Below, piece after piece: positions 17,569 to 26,279 of a stretch of DNA of 64,000 bases; positions within the stretch are counted from its first letter, which is position 1; each line of letters starts with the position of its first letter. The notes beneath the pieces are model-generated. The model was not told where the DNA came from. It ran no database searches and was given only the letters and a program-made list of their open reading frames with translations. A program made the position numbers and the translations under genes. This DNA is from Devosia sp. SL43 (GTDB lineage: Bacteria; Pseudomonadota; Alphaproteobacteria; Rhizobiales; Devosiaceae), in contig NZ_CP063401.1 in NCBI RefSeq assembly GCF_021729885.1, forward strand, positions 1,116,001-1,180,000. The letters are read 5' to 3'.

Positions 17569-19911
17569 ATGCCCGGTGAAGCCCACCCCCTGGACCGCCC
17601 GGCAGCGGGCTCCATAACCAGCCAGTTCGGCCGGAACCAGCAGGTGCCGGATTATCTGCGCGGCCTCAACGAGGAACAGCGCGATGCCGTGCTGAGCATC
17701 GATGGACCATTGCTGGTGCTGGCGGGCGCCGGCACGGGCAAGACGCGTGTGCTGACCACCCGCATTGCCCACATGATCAACACCAATCGCGCCTGGCCCT
17801 CGCAGATTCTCGCGGTGACCTTCACCAACAAGGCCGCCCGCGAGATGAAGGAGCGCATCGAACGGCTGGTTCCACGCCTCGATTCCATGCCCTGGATGGG
17901 CACCTTCCACTCCATCGGGGCCCGCATCCTGCGCGGTCATGCAGCACTTGTGGGCCTCACCAGCAGCTTCACCATTCTCGATACCGACGATCAGATCCGG
18001 CTGATCAAGCAGCTTCTCGAGGCCGAGAACATCGACGAGAAGCGCTGGCCCGCCAAACTCTTCGCCTCGATGATGGATGGCTGGAAGAACAAGGGCCTCT
18101 TGCCCAAGGATGTCTCCCCCGCCGATAGCGGCAGCTACGCCAATGGCAAGGGCGCCAAGCTCTATGCCGACTATCAGGCGCGGCTGAAGACCCTCAATGC
18201 CGCCGATTTCGGCGACCTGCTGCTCGAATGCATCCGCCTGTTCAAGGAAAATCCGGATGTACTGGCCGAATATCACCGCAAATTCAAATACATGCTGGTC
18301 GACGAATACCAGGACAGCAACGTCGCCCAGTATCTCTGGCTGCGCCTGCTAGCCCAGGGCAAGCCGGCCAGCGAAGCCAATATCTGCGTCGTCGGCGACG
18401 ACGATCAGTCCATCTATGGCTGGCGCGGCGCCGAGGTCGACAACATCCTGCGCTTCGAAAAGGACTTTCCCGGAGCCAAGGTGATCAAGCTTGAGCGCAA
18501 CTATCGCTCGACCTCCAACATCCTCAAGGCCGCCTCGACGCTCATCGCTTACAACGAAAGCCGCCTCGGCAAGACGCTGCACACCGATGTCGGCGAAAAT
18601 GGCGAGCTGCTCTCGGTGACTTCCGTCTGGGATTCCGAGGAGGAAGCCCGCACCGTCGGTGACGAAATCGAGAACTACCAGCGCGCTGGCGAAGCCCTCA
18701 ATTCCATGGCCATCCTGGTCCGTGCCTCCCACCAGATGCGCTCGTTCGAAGAGCGCTTCATCACCCTGGGGCTGAACTACCGCGTCATTGGCGGCCCGCG
18801 CTTCTACGAGCGCAAGGAAATCCGCGACGCCATCGCCTATCTCCGCACGGTCTCCAACCCAGCCGACGGCCTGAGCTTCGAGCGCATCGTCAATGTGCCC
18901 AAGCGCGGACTGGGCGATTCCACCATCCAGATCATCTACAACACCTCGCGCGCCGCCGGGGTGTCGCTGTTCGCCGCGACGCGCATGCTGCTCGAAACCG
19001 AGGAGCTCAAGCCCAAGCAGCGCACCACTTTGCGAGAGCTGGTCGGCCAGTTCGACAACTGGTCGGCGCGCCTCGACGGCATCTCGCATTGGGAACTGGC
19101 CGAGCAAATCCTCGACGAAAGCGGCTACACCGCCATGTGGCAGGCCGACAAATCGCCGGACTCGCCGGGGCGCCTGGAAAACCTCAAGGAACTGGTGCGT
19201 TCGATGGAAGAGTTCGAGACACTGGGCGGCTTCCTCGAACACATCTCGCTGGTCATGGACCGCGACACCGCCGAGGCCGACGACGCGGTGTCCATCATGA
19301 CGCTGCATTCGGCCAAGGGGCTGGAATTCGACACCGTCTTCCTGCCCGGCTGGGAAGAAGGCCTGTTCCCCAGCCAACGCACCATGGACGAGTCAGGCCG
19401 CGCCGGCCTCGAAGAAGAACGCCGCCTCGCCTATGTCGGCATCACCCGCGCTCGCAAGCGCGCCCGGCTGTCGGTGGCGCAAAACCGCCGCATCAATGGC
19501 CTCTGGCAATCGGCCATCCCATCCCGGTTCCTCGACGAACTCCCGCCCGACGCCGTCGAAGTCAAGGATACCGGCTCATCCTATGGCGGCTACGGCTATG
19601 GCGGCGGCGCCACCAGCCGCTTCAATAAAGCCGACCCCTTCGAAAGCGTCTACGAAACCCCCGGCTGGCAACGCGCCCGCAACCAGCAGGCCAACCGCAA
19701 GGGCGGCGGCCCGCTCACCATCGACGGCGACCTCGTCGCCCGATCAGTCGACCTAGGCAACGACAGATCGGCATTCGGCAGAGGCGACCGCGTATTTCAC
19801 CTCAAGTTCGGCTATGGCGCGATTGCCGATATCGAGGGGAATAAGTTGACCATCGACTTCGAGAAGGCCGGTCGGAAGAAGGTGCTGGAGAGCTTTGTTA
19901 AGAAGGGGTGA
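17569..19911 (+). CDS. uvrD: UvrD/PcrA-type 3'-5' DNA helicase
   Basis: Superfamily 1 helicase acting in nucleotide excision and mismatch repair. 780 residues with motif I AGAGTGKTRVL, motif Ia FTNKAAREMKERI, motif II VDEYQDSN, motif III GDDDQSIYGWRGA, motif IV LERNYRST, motif V VSIMTLHSAKGLEFDTVF and motif VI AYVGITRARKRA. The C-terminal linker is Gly/Tyr-rich (SYGGYGYGGGA) followed by the conserved tail domain VFHLKFGYGAIADIEGNKL. Start chosen at ATG 17569, which has GGAAAGG 6 bases upstream; ATG 17554 is the alternative. Its last 4 bases overlap the GTG of the protease gene downstream. Confidence 0.95.
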   Translation: MPGEAHPLDRPAAGSITSQFGRNQQVPDYLRGLNEEQRDAVLSIDGPLLVLAGAGTGKTRVLTTRIAHMINTNRAWPSQILAVTFTNKAAREMKERIERLVPRLDSMPWMGTFHSIGARILRGHAALVGLTSSFTILDTDDQIRLIKQLLEAENIDEKRWPAKLFASMMDGWKNKGLLPKDVSPADSGSYANGKGAKLYADYQARLKTLNAADFGDLLLECIRLFKENPDVLAEYHRKFKYMLVDEYQDSNVAQYLWLRLLAQGKPASEANICVVGDDDQSIYGWRGAEVDNILRFEKDFPGAKVIKLERNYRSTSNILKAASTLIAYNESRLGKTLHTDVGENGELLSVTSVWDSEEEARTVGDEIENYQRAGEALNSMAILVRASHQMRSFEERFITLGLNYRVIGGPRFYERKEIRDAIAYLRTVSNPADGLSFERIVNVPKRGLGDSTIQIIYNTSRAAGVSLFAATRMLLETEELKPKQRTTLRELVGQFDNWSARLDGISHWELAEQILDESGYTAMWQADKSPDSPGRLENLKELVRSMEEFETLGGFLEHISLVMDRDTAEADDAVSIMTLHSAKGLEFDTVFLPGWEEGLFPSQRTMDESGRAGLEEERRLAYVGITRARKRARLSVAQNRRINGLWQSAIPSRFLDELPPDAVEVKDTGSSYGGYGYGGGATSRFNKADPFESVYETPGWQRARNQQANRKGGGPLTIDGDLVARSVDLGNDRSAFGRGDRVFHLKFGYGAIADIEGNKLTIDFEKAGRKKVLESFVKKG

Positions 19912-20696
19912 CCTTGAAGCCTGAACTATTGGAACCGCTTAAGGGCGCCGATGACCCGAGCAGGTACTGGAGCCATGACAAGGACGGGGTAGTCGGTGAC
20001 GGAAAGGCCATGTTGGTTCCTATCCTAACTTATCGATCGCCCGGTCCGGCAGACTTCCGCTTCTTAGGGACTGGCTTTTTTATCGCACCCGGAATTGTTG
20101 CAACGGCCAAGCACGTCATTGAGGCATTCGAACCTGGGCGTTTCCCGCTGATCTTTCAATTTGAGCAGGAAAACCAAGTCTCAATGAGGCGGGTGCATGA
20201 AATATGTGTGCACAAAGAATCTGATGTTGGAATTTTGCGCGTGTTGGGTGAGAAGCCGAACCACACGAACAAATGTGCTGTGTTAACAAGCAGAAAGCCT
20301 CAAGCCGGTTCACTAGCATTTACTTCGGTCGTCGCGAACACGAAGGTTTGGGCAGATGGACCAGGACAATCCATCGCAATGAATGTAGAAAATTTTCGTG
20401 GAAAGGTCGTGCAGCAGTTTCCCACTGGCCGCGATAGGGTGATGTTGCCATGGCCCTGCTACCAAGTTGATTTTCACCTGCATGGCGGCGGCAGCGGGGG
20501 ACCAGTCTTTGATGCCGGCGGCGAAGTTTTCGCAATAAACTGTGCCAGTCACACCCCCGAAACTGACATTGCTTTCGTTACCTCCGTCGACATGCTCCTC
20601 GGATGCATAATACAGAATATAGTCATTGAGAATAAATCGTACACAACGGCAACTATAAGAGATTTAGTTGACGCGGGTATAGTGCTTTATACATAG
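19908..20696 (+). CDS. Trypsin-like peptidase, AT-richer than its surroundings
   Basis: 262 residues, no signal peptide, so presumably cytoplasmic. A chymotrypsin-fold protease with a plausible triad: His in GIVATAKHVIEAFE (about 67), Asp in HKESDVGILRV (about 104) and Ser in GGGSGGPVFDAGG (about 190). The gene overlaps uvrD by 4 bases through a GTG start (GTGA). Its base composition is clearly lower in GC, with many A/T third positions (for example TTTATCGCACCCGGAATTGT), unlike the genes on either side, which suggests recent acquisition. It has no recognisable partner gene. Substrate and role are unknown; a regulatory or anti-invader protease is possible but unsupported. Confidence 0.75.
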   Translation: MTLKPELLEPLKGADDPSRYWSHDKDGVVGDGKAMLVPILTYRSPGPADFRFLGTGFFIAPGIVATAKHVIEAFEPGRFPLIFQFEQENQVSMRRVHEICVHKESDVGILRVLGEKPNHTNKCAVLTSRKPQAGSLAFTSVVANTKVWADGPGQSIAMNVENFRGKVVQQFPTGRDRVMLPWPCYQVDFHLHGGGSGGPVFDAGGEVFAINCASHTPETDIAFVTSVDMLLGCIIQNIVIENKSYTTATIRDLVDAGIVLYT

Positions 20697-20699
20697 TGA

Positions 20700-21122
20700 T
20701 CACGGAAACCGCTTCCCAATCTCCTCCACATACGCCTTCGCCAGTCGCCCAAACACCTCCGCATCCAGCACCATCGTCTCCCCCACCGCGATCCCCGCCA
20801 CTGCCTTCTCCGCCTTATACTTGATCGTCTTGTTCTCCTGCAGCACGCCATCATGCTCCATGATGGCGTCGGCCAGCATGCGCACTTCGTTCAACGGGTT
20901 GCCGTCCTTCCCTTCGGCGCCGCGCATACGGTGCATGAAGTGGTGGTCGAGAGCCAGCAGCATCGACTGGAAATAGCCCGGCGCGAAGGCGGCCAGCGCC
21001 GCTTCGGCCTTGGCATCGCCTTTGACTGATGCGGCCAGCGCGGCATAGGCGGCGAGCTGTTCGTCGACCTTGGCGGCGGTGAGCTGGATGTAGACTTCGG
21101 GATAGCTGGTGACGGCGAGCAT
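20700..21122 (-). CDS. Conserved hypothetical protein, 140 residues
   Basis: I do not recognise a named family. The protein ([20 protein letters not shown]...) appears all-helical, with a first Ala-rich helical pair (about 15-45), [36 protein letters not shown] in the middle (contiguous run, His-rich and suggestive of a metal or ligand site), and a C-terminal helix ending VEEIGKRFP. Codon usage is typical of the host. GAGGATCA lies about 8 bases before the ATG. It converges on the protease gene with a 3-base gap. Confidence 0.7.
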   Translation of the reverse strand: MLAVTSYPEVYIQLTAAKVDEQLAAYAALAASVKGDAKAEAALAAFAPGYFQSMLLALDHHFMHRMRGAEGKDGNPLNEVRMLADAIMEHDGVLQENKTIKYKAEKAVAGIAVGETMVLDAEVFGRLAKAYVEEIGKRFP

Positions 21123-21277
21123 GGCAGGTGATCCTCATCGCGGCCGGACGATCCGGCGCTCGAACCCATGTCGGCCAGTCTCACCCAGCTTCGACAGCTT
21201 CGCCAACAATTTTCTACCCGCCCTTTCGCGGCATGCCGACCCGGCCTATCTCTGTGCCAGCACAGAGGAGACGCCGC

Positions 21278-21595
21278 ATGATCATTTCCACCACGCCCAC
21301 GCTCGAAGGCCGCCCCGTTCGCGAATACCTGGGCATCGTCACCGGCGAGGTGATCGTCGGCGCCAATATCTTCAAGGACCTGTTCGCCGGCATCCGCGAC
21401 ATCGTCGGCGGCCGCGCCGGCGCCTATGAAGGCGCCCTGCGTGACGCCCGCCGCCAGGCCTATGACGAACTCGCCTACGAAGCCGAACGCATGGGCGCCG
21501 ATGCGGTGGTCGGGGTCGACCTGGACTACGAGGTTGTCGGCACGAACGGCTCGATGCTGATGGTGTCGATCTCCGGGACGGCGGTGAAGTTGTAA
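21278..21595 (+). CDS. YbjQ/UPF0145 family protein
   Basis: 105 residues. [65 protein letters not shown] and [13 protein letters not shown] are the conserved blocks of the YbjQ family (PF01906), small pentameric proteins sometimes called heavy-metal binding domains; a physiological role is not established. The frame is open from 21128 but ATG 21278 gives the family N-terminus and is preceded by GAGGAGACGCCGC. Stands alone. Confidence 0.88.
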   Translation: MIISTTPTLEGRPVREYLGIVTGEVIVGANIFKDLFAGIRDIVGGRAGAYEGALRDARRQAYDELAYEAERMGADAVVGVDLDYEVVGTNGSMLMVSISGTAVKL

Positions 21596-21694
21596 TTCGA
21601 GCGAATCTACACTCGGCTTTACCAGTGGGGACAAGTCCGGTTGACCTGCGCCTGCACTTGTCGCAACTAGGCGGAACACAAAGGATTTCTCGCC

Positions 21695-22567
21695 ATGGCC
21701 GTCGACCAGCTCTCCTCCATTCCGCTCACCAAGGAACAGGCCTATGCGCTGGTCGACGCGGTGATGGAGCGGGACGACCTGGCGCTGACCGCCTCAGCGC
21801 ATGAGAACGAAGAAACCGGCGAATGGATCTTCGAGGCCGCCTGCGACAGCCCGCCCGATCTTGAATCGTTTGTTGAACTGGCGCGGCAAACCCTTGGTGG
21901 CACAGTCCAATTTTCCGTTGCGCCGCTCGATCCGGATGTAAATTGGGTCGCCAAGTCGCTCGAGGGCCTGGCCCCGGTGATTGCCGGCGGCTTCTATGTC
22001 TATGGCAGCCACGAAACCGGCCCGGTTCCGCATGGCCTGACGCCGATGAAAATCGATGCGGCGCAAGCCTTTGGCACCGGTCATCACGAGACGACGACCG
22101 GGTGCCTGGAGGCCATCAACATCCTGCTCAAGCGCAAGCGGCCGGGGGTGATGCTCGATGTAGGCACCGGCACAGGCGTGCTGGCCATTGCGCTGGCCAA
22201 ACGGACGCGGACGCCGGTCATCGCCAGCGATATCGACCCGATCTCGGTGCAGACCACCATCGCCAATGCCGAGCAGAATGGCGTCGGCAAGCAGATCATC
22301 GCGCTCGAGGCAACCGGGCTAAACCACCCCGTCATCAGCAGAAATGCGCCCTATGACCTAATCGTCGCCAATATCCTGGCCGGTCCGCTGATGGCGCTGG
22401 CACCGGCTGTCGGCAAGGTAGCGCAAAAGGGCGCGACGATCATCCTGTCGGGCATCCTGGAGCATCAGGCGCGCGGCGTGATCAACGCCTATATGCGCCA
22501 GGGCATGACCCTGACGCAGAAGCTGCAGCGCAAGGACTGGACCACGCTGATGCTGGAAATGAAGTAG
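21695..22567 (+). CDS. prmA: Ribosomal protein L11 methyltransferase PrmA
   Basis: Trimethylates ribosomal protein L11 with S-adenosylmethionine. The 290-residue protein has an N-terminal substrate-recognition domain (about 1-100), then AFGTGHHETTTGCLEAI, the SAM-binding motif I MLDVGTGTGVLAIALAKR (about 150-167), motif II VIASDIDPISVQTTIANAEQNG (about 172-190) and motif IV DLIVANILAGPLMALAP. The C-terminal LSGILEHQARGVINAY is also typical. Length and motifs match the family. Confidence 0.94.
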   Translation: MAVDQLSSIPLTKEQAYALVDAVMERDDLALTASAHENEETGEWIFEAACDSPPDLESFVELARQTLGGTVQFSVAPLDPDVNWVAKSLEGLAPVIAGGFYVYGSHETGPVPHGLTPMKIDAAQAFGTGHHETTTGCLEAINILLKRKRPGVMLDVGTGTGVLAIALAKRTRTPVIASDIDPISVQTTIANAEQNGVGKQIIALEATGLNHPVISRNAPYDLIVANILAGPLMALAPAVGKVAQKGATIILSGILEHQARGVINAYMRQGMTLTQKLQRKDWTTLMLEMK

Positions 22568-22681
22568 CAGGCCACTCGATGTGACACCGCATGTTGGCGG
22601 AATCAGTGGGTAAACTGCTGACCATGTGTGGCAATGGGCGCTATGGGCCGTCAGCGTCAACGCGACGCCAGGAAAAGCAAA

Positions 22682-22705
22682 ATCCCCGAAGCATGCTCCG
22701 GGGAT
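22682..22705 (-). terminator. Rho-independent terminator of the small-protein gene
   Basis: Minus strand: ATCCCCGGAGC hairpin with GCTTCGGGGAT followed by TTTTGCTTTTCC. It lies 33 bases after the stop of the 43-residue protein, which supports that small gene as a real transcription unit. Confidence 0.8.
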
Positions 22706-22738
22706 CACTCAGATCGTCGCTAGAAACCTGCAGCGGCC

Positions 22739-22870
22739 TTACGGGCGCTTGGTGAACGCGCCGAGCAGCTGGTGCTGCATGCGATAGCTGACCTGGCGGC
22801 TCGATTCGCGACCACGGGCTTCGATAACCGAACCCAGGGCCTTGCGGAAGTCGTTCTTGCTCTCAGTCAT
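22739..22870 (-). CDS. Small basic protein, 43 residues
   Basis: Reads MTESKNDFRKALGSVIEARG then RESSRQVSYRMQHQLLGAFTKRP. Ribosome site GGAG lies 7 bases before the ATG and a strong terminator follows. The KN-F-A motif followed by an Arg-rich helix is shared with the 44-residue protein 120 bases upstream, which suggests paralogues. The general pattern (short, basic, one amphipathic helix) recalls the DUF1127 type of small alphaproteobacterial proteins, but I cannot assign it to that family. Cytoplasmic; function unknown. Confidence 0.68.
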   Translation of the reverse strand: MTESKNDFRKALGSVIEARGRESSRQVSYRMQHQLLGAFTKRP

Positions 22871-22991
22871 TCTAGTCTCCATGCACTTATGACGACGGTC
22901 TATTGCCCCCGTCACGATCTATTTAGTGTGTCTGGCAGGATTTGGTTAGGCCAGATGTCTCAAACCAGCCCTGCACGACTCGCAAACCCCG

Positions 22992-23126
22992 TTAGCGCTT
23001 CGTTAATTTGCCATTCAGCTTGCCGTAGTCGCGCTCGAACTGGGCGACATAACGCTGGGCTTGGCGCTCGCGGCCGGCCACCAGCGCGTCGAAGGCGCGG
23101 CTGAAGAAATTCTTGTCATTGGCCAT
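22992..23126 (-). CDS. Small basic protein, 44 residues
   Basis: Reads MANDKNFFSRAFDALVAGRE then RQAQRYVAQFERDYGKLNGKLTKR. CAGGAGAA lies 8 bases before the ATG. It resembles the 43-residue protein downstream in length, in the N-terminal DKN-F--A start and in the Arg/Gln-rich second half. The sequence between the two genes (120 bases) has no clear terminator, so they may form one transcript that ends at 22682. Function unknown. Confidence 0.66.
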   Translation of the reverse strand: MANDKNFFSRAFDALVAGRERQAQRYVAQFERDYGKLNGKLTKR

Positions 23127-23237
23127 CTTCGTTCTCCTGTAATCTGGCACTAAAATAGGCCCAAGACGCCGAATTGCTATAGTTCATAACAACAAGCCAG
23201 CCATGACCGGAGCGCACTCCGGCACAGGAACAATCCC

Positions 23238-25061
23238 ATGACCGCCCAGAACTTCCCCGCCACCGTGTTCCAGAGCTTCGAGGAGAAGGCCGACCCAAAG
23301 AACGTCGCGCCGCGGCTGGCGGCACTGCGCCAGGCCATGAGCAAGGCCGGGGTCGATGGCTTCCTGATCCCGCGCGCCGATGCGCATCGCGGCGAGTCGG
23401 TGCCATCAAGCGAGGCGCGGCTGGCCTATGTGACCGGGTTCACCGGCTCGGCCGGCCTGGCGCTGGTTGGACCGAAGAAGGCGGCCTTGTTCGTCGATAG
23501 CCGCTACACGCTGCAGGCCCCCGCCCAGACCGACACGCGCAAGGTGACAGTGGTACAGACCGACCGGGGTGGCCTGAACGACACGGCCAAGACCATTGTG
23601 CCCAAGGGCAGCAAGCTGGCCTACGATCCGTGGCTGCACACGCCCGGCGAAGTACGCGAGATGACCACGCTTCTGGCCGGTCACGCGACCCTTATTGCGG
23701 GGCCAAATCTCGTCGACACCATCTGGGCCGATCGCCCCGGCACGCCGGTGAGCCCGATCGAGTTTCTCGGCCACAACCGGGCCGGCATGACGGCGCCGGA
23801 CAAGATTGCCGAAATCCAGGCGGCGCTGGCGGCCGATGGCGCCGACGCCACCGTGCTGACGCTGCCGGAATCGATCTGCTGGCTGTTCAACATGCGCGGT
23901 CGTGATGTGCCCAACACACCTTTCGTGCTCGGCTTTGCCATCGTGCCGAAGAAGGGCCAGCCGACGCTCTATCTCGATCCGGCCAAGATCACCGGCGAAC
24001 TGCGCCGGGCGCTGGACGGCGTGGCCAGGATCGCCAGCAGCCGCACCCTGCCCGCAGCCATGGCGCGGCTCGGCAAGGGCGCCAAAACGGTGCTGATCGA
24101 CCCGGCTTCAGCGCCGGAGGCCATCGCGACCACGCTGAAAGATGCCGGCGCCACGCTGATCGAAAAGCGCGATCCGGTGCTGCTGCCCAAATCGAAAAAG
24201 AACGAGGCCGAACTCGCCGGGATGCGCGAGGCACACAAGCTCGATGGCGTGGCGCTGGCCAAATTCCTGAGCTGGTTCGACGACGAGGCGCCCAAGGGCG
24301 AACTCACCGAAATCGGCATCGTTACGGCGCTCGAAGCCTTCCGTCGCGAGGAGGAGAGCTGCGTCGACGCCAGCTTCGACACGATTTCAGGCGCTGGCCC
24401 CAACGGCGCCATCGTCCACTATCGCGTCACTACCAAGACCGACCGGGGCCTGGCGCCGGGCGAAATCATGCTGGTCGATAGCGGCGCGCAGTATCTGTCG
24501 GGCACGACGGACATCACGCGGACGCTCTCGACCAGCAGGCCCAGTGACGAAGAGCGTGACCGCTTCACCCGTGTGCTCAAGGGCATGATCGCCATTTCGA
24601 TGGCGCGCTTCCCCAAAGGCACCAATGGCGCCCAGATCGACATACTGGCCCGGCAGTTCCTCTGGCAGGACGGGATCACCTACAATCACGGCACCGGCCA
24701 CGGCGTGGGCGCCTATCTCGGTGTGCATGAAGGGCCGGTGGGCATCTCGTCGCGCTATACGACACCGTTCGAGGTCGGCAACGTCCTGTCCAACGAGCCG
24801 GGCTACTACAAGACCGGCGCATACGGCATCCGCATCGAGAACCTGATCGTGGTGAAAGAGAGCGAGGCGTTTCCAGGTTACCTCGAATTCGAGACGCTGA
24901 CCCTGGCCCCGATCGACAAGCGGCTGATCCGGAAGTCGCTGCTATCAGAGGCGGAGCGGGACTGGCTCGATGCCTATCACCGCAGGGTGTGGAAAGAGAT
25001 CGGACCGCTGGTCAAGGGTAAGGTCAAGGACTGGCTGAAGGATGCGACGGGGGAGTTGTGA
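23238..25061 (+). CDS. pepP: Aminopeptidase P family protein (M24B)
   Basis: Removes N-terminal residues that precede proline. 607 residues, the length of the three-domain aminopeptidase P type: two creatinase-like N-terminal domains (1-310) and a catalytic pita-bread domain (about 310-607). The metal ligands are visible as Asp in LVDSGAQYLSGTTDITRT (two Asp), His in NHGTGHGVGAYLGVHEGP, Glu in LSNEPGYY and Glu in YGIRIENLIVV. The gene is preceded by a good ATG context and converges on a DUF3828-like gene across a hairpin. Confidence 0.9.
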   Translation: MTAQNFPATVFQSFEEKADPKNVAPRLAALRQAMSKAGVDGFLIPRADAHRGESVPSSEARLAYVTGFTGSAGLALVGPKKAALFVDSRYTLQAPAQTDTRKVTVVQTDRGGLNDTAKTIVPKGSKLAYDPWLHTPGEVREMTTLLAGHATLIAGPNLVDTIWADRPGTPVSPIEFLGHNRAGMTAPDKIAEIQAALAADGADATVLTLPESICWLFNMRGRDVPNTPFVLGFAIVPKKGQPTLYLDPAKITGELRRALDGVARIASSRTLPAAMARLGKGAKTVLIDPASAPEAIATTLKDAGATLIEKRDPVLLPKSKKNEAELAGMREAHKLDGVALAKFLSWFDDEAPKGELTEIGIVTALEAFRREEESCVDASFDTISGAGPNGAIVHYRVTTKTDRGLAPGEIMLVDSGAQYLSGTTDITRTLSTSRPSDEERDRFTRVLKGMIAISMARFPKGTNGAQIDILARQFLWQDGITYNHGTGHGVGAYLGVHEGPVGISSRYTTPFEVGNVLSNEPGYYKTGAYGIRIENLIVVKESEAFPGYLEFETLTLAPIDKRLIRKSLLSEAERDWLDAYHRRVWKEIGPLVKGKVKDWLKDATGEL

Positions 25062-25067
25062 CTCTTC

Positions 25068-25093
25068 ACCTCTCCCTTGGGGGAGAGGTGAGG
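25068..25093. terminator. Inverted repeat between convergent genes
   Basis: TCACCTCTCCC and GGGGAGAGGTGA form a tight hairpin with a 3-base loop just after the pepP stop and just before the stop of the gene on the opposite strand. It could serve as a bidirectional terminator. Its sequence also resembles dispersed hairpin repeats of related genomes. Confidence 0.5.
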
Positions 25094-25095
25094 GC

Positions 25096-25587
25096 TCAAA
25101 ACCCCGTCGGGTCGTACATCAGCGCCCAGCTCAGCAACCAGTGGTCCTCGCGGCCCAGTGACGCCACGTCGTCGACCTTCCAGTTGCCGTCCTCGCGCAC
25201 CATCGCGATGGTCACGAGACGCGGCTGGTCAAAATTGTGGTAGCTGACATTGATCACCGCGCGATCGTCGATGACGGTGGCCTCGCCGATCGCCACGTCG
25301 AATAGCAGCGCGCTGACATCGGGCAGGAATGGGTTGAACACCGAAGCCGGCTTGAACTCGGCACCCGTCATCGCGGCGTCGCTGGCGAAGACCTGATTCT
25401 CGATCGACTGATCGAAAATGCCCTTGAGCTTGGTGGAATAGTAGAGTGTCGGATCCCCGGCCAGTTTGCCCGGCTGGTAGTCGTCGTAGATCGCCGTCAC
25501 CAGCGCCTTGGGATCACTGAACGTCTCGGCCGCCATCGCCGGTGCCACCACCACAGCCGCCGCCACCAAAGCCAGAATCAATCGCAT
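25096..25587 (-). CDS. Secreted protein, DUF3828-like, copy 2
   Basis: 163 residues with a signal peptide (MRLILALVAAAVVVAPAMAAE). The mature part begins DPKALVTAIYDDYQPGK and contains VSYHNFDQPRLVTIAMVREDGNWKVDDVAS, an NTF2-like cone-fold pattern typical of DUF3828. It shares the layout of the protein encoded at 25717-26184 (LLEAFYEPYFNG; FTNFGEPRSLTYELVLEDGGWKIDDVVS), so the two are tandem paralogues that have diverged. Probably periplasmic; function unknown. Confidence 0.75.
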   Translation of the reverse strand: MRLILALVAAAVVVAPAMAAETFSDPKALVTAIYDDYQPGKLAGDPTLYYSTKLKGIFDQSIENQVFASDAAMTGAEFKPASVFNPFLPDVSALLFDVAIGEATVIDDRAVINVSYHNFDQPRLVTIAMVREDGNWKVDDVASLGREDHWLLSWALMYDPTGF

Positions 25588-25716
25588 CGATTTGCCCCTT
25601 TAACCGTCAATCGAAGATGGCGGGCAGGCACGGCGCGACTGTGATCGGCTTATGGCGGCTTTGCGGCGGCAGGATTAAGTTTTGGAGAGGAAGACGTCTG
25701 AGAAATCGCGCGAGGC

Positions 25717-26184
25717 TTACTGATACAGCGCCGCGTTCTCGGCAAAAATCTCGCTCAGCCGGTACTCATTGTCCGGATTGGTCGAAACCACATCATCGAT
25801 CTTCCAGCCGCCGTCTTCCAGCACCAGTTCATAAGTCAGACTGCGCGGTTCACCAAAATTGGTGAAGGTGACGTCGACCGAGGCATACTCGCCGGCAATG
25901 CCGGGCGCGCCGATCTCGAAATCTGCGATGTCGAAATCCTGGCCGTCAACATAGGGGTCGAAGCTCAGTGCGCCCATTTCGCCGGCCGGGGTCACCTGTG
26001 CGTCATTATCGTACAGCGCCTGCAGGGCCTGCGAGCGGAAGACCTCCTCGTTGTCGGAGAACTCGCCGTTGAAATAGGGCTCGTAAAAGGCTTCGAGCAG
26101 CGCCTGTGGCGTGTCGTAGGTCTGGGCGGCGGCGAAGCTGGTCAAAGCCACGAACAGGCCGGCGGCAAGGGTTAAAAGGCGCAT
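25717..26184 (-). CDS. Secreted protein, DUF3828-like, copy 1
   Basis: 155 residues with a signal peptide (MRLLTLAAGLFVALTSFAAAQ). The C-terminal half has VDVTFTNFGEPRSLTYELVLEDGGWKIDDVVSTN, the same strand pattern as its paralogue downstream. CCGGAGATTACC lies ahead of the ATG. It is separated from the gene at 26280 by a short hairpin and from its paralogue by about 130 bases without visible structure. Function unknown. Confidence 0.75.
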   Translation of the reverse strand: MRLLTLAAGLFVALTSFAAAQTYDTPQALLEAFYEPYFNGEFSDNEEVFRSQALQALYDNDAQVTPAGEMGALSFDPYVDGQDFDIADFEIGAPGIAGEYASVDVTFTNFGEPRSLTYELVLEDGGWKIDDVVSTNPDNEYRLSEIFAENAALYQ

Positions 26185-26247
26185 GGTAATCTCCGGAACA
26201 CTCAGATGAAATCAACAGGGGTCGCCAACGTCGTAATCGGCGGTTGT

Positions 26248-26267
26248 CGGGGCCGCAAGCGGCCCCG
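26248..26267 (-). terminator. GC-rich hairpin downstream of the 435-residue protein gene
   Basis: CGGGGCCGC and GCGGCCCCG are perfect 9-base arms with a 2-base spacer. There is no U-tract, so this may be a weak terminator or an mRNA-stabilising hairpin. Confidence 0.4.
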
Positions 26268-26279
26268 GCGTAGGGCGCA

